Source: Ahaetulla prasina (taxonomy: Eukaryota > Chordata > Lepidosauria > Squamata > Colubridae). Taken from it: a DNA stretch of 64,000 nucleotides. The stretch covers positions 257,348,958 to 257,412,957 of the forward strand of contig NC_080540.1 of the NCBI RefSeq assembly GCF_028640845.1, in the 5' to 3' direction. Position 1 is the first letter of the stretch. Each line of letters starts with the position of its first letter. The notes beneath the pieces are model-generated. The model was not told the DNA's origin. It did not search any database and saw only the letters and a program-made list of their open reading frames with translations. Shown piece by piece: positions 62,290 to 64,000 of this stretch. Position numbers and translations under genes: made by a program.

Positions 62290-64000
62290 AATCGTTCAGC
62301 TCTGGGATGGCTTGGACCAGAATTGGGATGATCCAAGTGAGAGGGCGGAGTCGTGTCTTGTCGAGACTGTTTGGGATGAGTTTGACCCTGTGGCTCTCGA
62401 GGACATGGACAGGTTGTTGGGGAGGCTTCACGCCACCACATGTTTACTGGACCCGTGCCCTTCCTGGTTGGTGCTGGCCACACAGGAGGTGACACGAGGC
62501 TGGCTCCAGGGGATTATTAATGCTTCCTTGTTGGAGGGGGTTTTCCCTGCTGCCTTGAAAGAGGCGGTGGTGAGACCCCTTCTCAAGAAGCCTTCCCTGG
62601 ACCCAGCTATTTTGGGTAATTATCGTCCGGTTTCCAACCTTCGTTTTGTTGCGAAGGTTGTAGAGAGTGTTGTGGCATGGCAGCTACCTCAATACCTGGA
62701 TGAAACTGTCTATCTAGACCCATTCCAGTCCGGCTTCCGACCCGGATATAGTACGGAGACAGCTTTGGTCGCATTGGTGGATGATCTCTGGAGGGCCAGA
62801 GACAGGGGTTATTCCTCTGCCCTGGTCCTATTAGATCTCTCAGCGGCTTTTGATACCATCGACCATGGTATCCTGCTGCACCAGTTGGAGGGGTTGCGAG
62901 TGGGAGGCACCATTTACTGGTGGTTCTCCTCCTATCTCTCTGACTGGTCGCAGACGGTGTTGACAGGGGGGCAGAGGTCGACCGTGAGGTGCCTTACTTG
63001 TGGGGTGCCGCAGGGGTCGATTCTCTCACCCCTCCTGTTCAACATCTACATGAAGCCGCTGGGTGAGATCATCAGTGGCTTTGGGGTGAGATACCAACTG
63101 TACGCTGATGACACTCAGCTGTACTTTTCCACTCCAGGCCACCCCAACGAAGCTGTTGAAGTGCTGTCCCGATGTTTGGAAGCTGTACGGGTCTGGATGG
63201 GGAGAAACAGGCTCAAGCTCAATCCCTCCAAGACGGAGTGGCTGTGGATGCCGGCACCCCAATACAGTCAGCTGCAGCCGCAGCTGACTGTTGGGGGCGA
63301 GTCATTGGCCCCAAGGGAAAGGGTGCGCAACTTGGGTGTTCTCCTGGATGGACGGCTGTTGTTCGAAGATCATTTGACGGCCGTCTCCAGGAGAGCTTTT
63401 CACCAGGTTCGCCTGGTTCGCCAGTTGCGCCCCTTCCTTGATCGGGACTGTGCCTTATGCACAGTCACTCATGCTCTCGTCACCTCTCGCTTGGATTATT
63501 GCAATGCTCTCTACATGGGGCTCCCCTTGAAGTGCACTCGGAGGCTTCAGTTAGTCCAGAATGCAGCTGCGCGGGTGATAGAGGGAGCCACACGCGGCTC
63601 CCATGTAACACCACTCCTGCGCAGGCTGCACTGGCTGCCTGTGGTCTTTCGGGTGCACTTTAAGGTCTTAGTTACCACCTTCAAAGCGCTCCATGGCTTA
63701 GGACCCGGGTACTTACGGGACCACCTACTGTTACCCCATGCCTCCCACCGACCCGTACGCTCACACAGAGAGGGACTTCTCAGGGTGCCGTCCGCCAAGC
63801 AATGCCGGCTGGCGGCCCCCAGGGGAAGATCCTTCTCTGTGGGGGCTCCTACCCTCTGGAACGAACTTCCCCCTGGCTTGCACCAAATACCTGATCTTCG
63901 GACCTTTCGCCGTGAGTTGAAAACGTATTTATTTACTCGCGTGGGGCTGGCTTAATTTTTTTGTTAGATTTTTAAAATTTTAAATTTTTAGATGAATTTT
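61831..64000 (+). mobile_element. L2 LINE, 5'-truncated, continues past window edge
   Basis: Abrupt change at about 61831 from AT-rich to GC-rich sequence. It contains the inter-domain linker, the full RT and the start of the 3' UTR. Only one frameshift region (about 62285-62312) is seen in 2.1 kb, so it is the youngest-looking LINE here. The APE endonuclease is missing. Confidence 0.92.
62312..63955 (+). CDS. L2 LINE reverse transcriptase (547 codons, open)
   Basis: Non-LTR reverse transcriptase used for target-primed insertion. Motifs in order: V-V-R-P-L-L-K-K-P-S-L-D-P near residue 85, N-Y-R-P-V-S-N-L near 105, F-Q-S-G-F-R-P-G-Y-S-T-E near 140, L-L-D-L-S-A-A-F-D-T-I-D-H (Asp of the catalytic A motif near residue 181), G-V-P-Q-G-S-I-L-S-P-L-L-F-N near 230, and Y-A-D-D-T-Q-L-Y-F from residue 264 (63101). 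Then follow the thumb, L-Q-L-V-Q-N-A-A-A-R-V-I and the terminal F-R-R-E-L-K-T-Y-L-F. All palm residues are intact. The ATG used is only the first in this frame; the natural protein starts upstream in the truncated part, and an upstream frameshift separates it from the linker. It is not expected to make an active element by itself. Confidence 0.9.
   Translation: MDQNWDDPSERAESCLVETVWDEFDPVALEDMDRLLGRLHATTCLLDPCPSWLVLATQEVTRGWLQGIINASLLEGVFPAALKEAVVRPLLKKPSLDPAILGNYRPVSNLRFVAKVVESVVAWQLPQYLDETVYLDPFQSGFRPGYSTETALVALVDDLWRARDRGYSSALVLLDLSAAFDTIDHGILLHQLEGLRVGGTIYWWFSSYLSDWSQTVLTGGQRSTVRCLTCGVPQGSILSPLLFNIYMKPLGEIISGFGVRYQLYADDTQLYFSTPGHPNEAVEVLSRCLEAVRVWMGRNRLKLNPSKTEWLWMPAPQYSQLQPQLTVGGESLAPRERVRNLGVLLDGRLLFEDHLTAVSRRAFHQVRLVRQLRPFLDRDCALCTVTHALVTSRLDYCNALYMGLPLKCTRRLQLVQNAAARVIEGATRGSHVTPLLRRLHWLPVVFRVHFKVLVTTFKALHGLGPGYLRDHLLLPHASHRPVRSHREGLLRVPSAKQCRLAAPRGRSFSVGAPTLWNELPPGLHQIPDLRTFRRELKTYLFTRVGLA

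Overview
The window looks like intergenic or intronic DNA from a squamate reptile, most likely a snake. The evidence is the repeat content: LINEs ending in TCCAATCACACTTGGCCAATAAA-type tails that run into (ATTCT)n (the 'Snake1' CR1/L3 signature), BovB (RTE) LINEs, a Sauria-type tRNA SINE with an ACCTTT tail, L1, L2, classic CR1, Penelope-like elements (PLEs), a Ty3/Gypsy element and many hAT-type MITEs. I found no exon of a host protein gene. Every long reading frame with recognisable motifs belongs to a transposable element, and all of these are broken or truncated.

Layout. 0-6.7 kb: LINE fragments, an interstitial telomere-like block, a polypyrimidine tract, a Sauria SINE, a palindromic MITE with 8-bp target duplication, and two LINE 3' ends. 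6.7-16.6 kb: mostly old unique AT-rich sequence with two GC-richer hAT-like MITEs, a Snake1 LINE, relics of other LINEs, and a hammerhead-like motif on the minus strand. 16.7-19 kb: a 5'-truncated L1 with a 19-bp target duplication. 19.4-20.7 kb: LINE and SINE fragments. 21.2-29.0 kb: a nested complex. A PLE reverse-transcriptase fragment (minus) is interrupted by a gag-protease-only Ty3/Gypsy element with perfect 5-bp target duplications. It is followed by an inverted PLE copy (plus) that carries the GIY-YIG endonuclease, then a CR1 with an L1 inside it and a perfect 266-bp tandem duplication, then a PLE tail with a hammerhead-like motif, then a Snake1 3' end with (ATTCT)n. 29-39.9 kb: largely unique sequence with several MITEs, a large imperfect palindrome, a composite SINE, a 513-bp hAT element and LINE pieces.

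39.9-52.9 kb: the most rearranged part. An old L1 carries a BovB insertion, and part of the BovB plus the L1 tail is tandemly duplicated (about 2.88 kb unit). The distal L1 tail and its flank are duplicated again (about 2.12 kb unit, nearly identical copies), with a Snake1 LINE fragment at the join. All four breakpoints lie in short A/T-rich microhomologies, and the BovB copies show patchy identity. 53-61.8 kb: older sequence with LINE fragments on both strands, two MITEs and a BovB 3' end. 61.83 kb to the edge: a 5'-truncated L2 with a 547-codon open RT frame, the best-preserved coding sequence here.

The elements do not form a pathway. They are related by nested insertion and by shared retrotransposition machinery (Sauria SINEs are thought to be mobilised by BovB, MITEs by hAT transposases). 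No single undescribed system is proven. The strongest candidates for a second look are the mosaic nested duplications at 41-52 kb, the recurrent inverted PLE arrangement with hammerhead-like motifs, and the gag-protease-only LTR element. Identities quoted here are estimates by eye.
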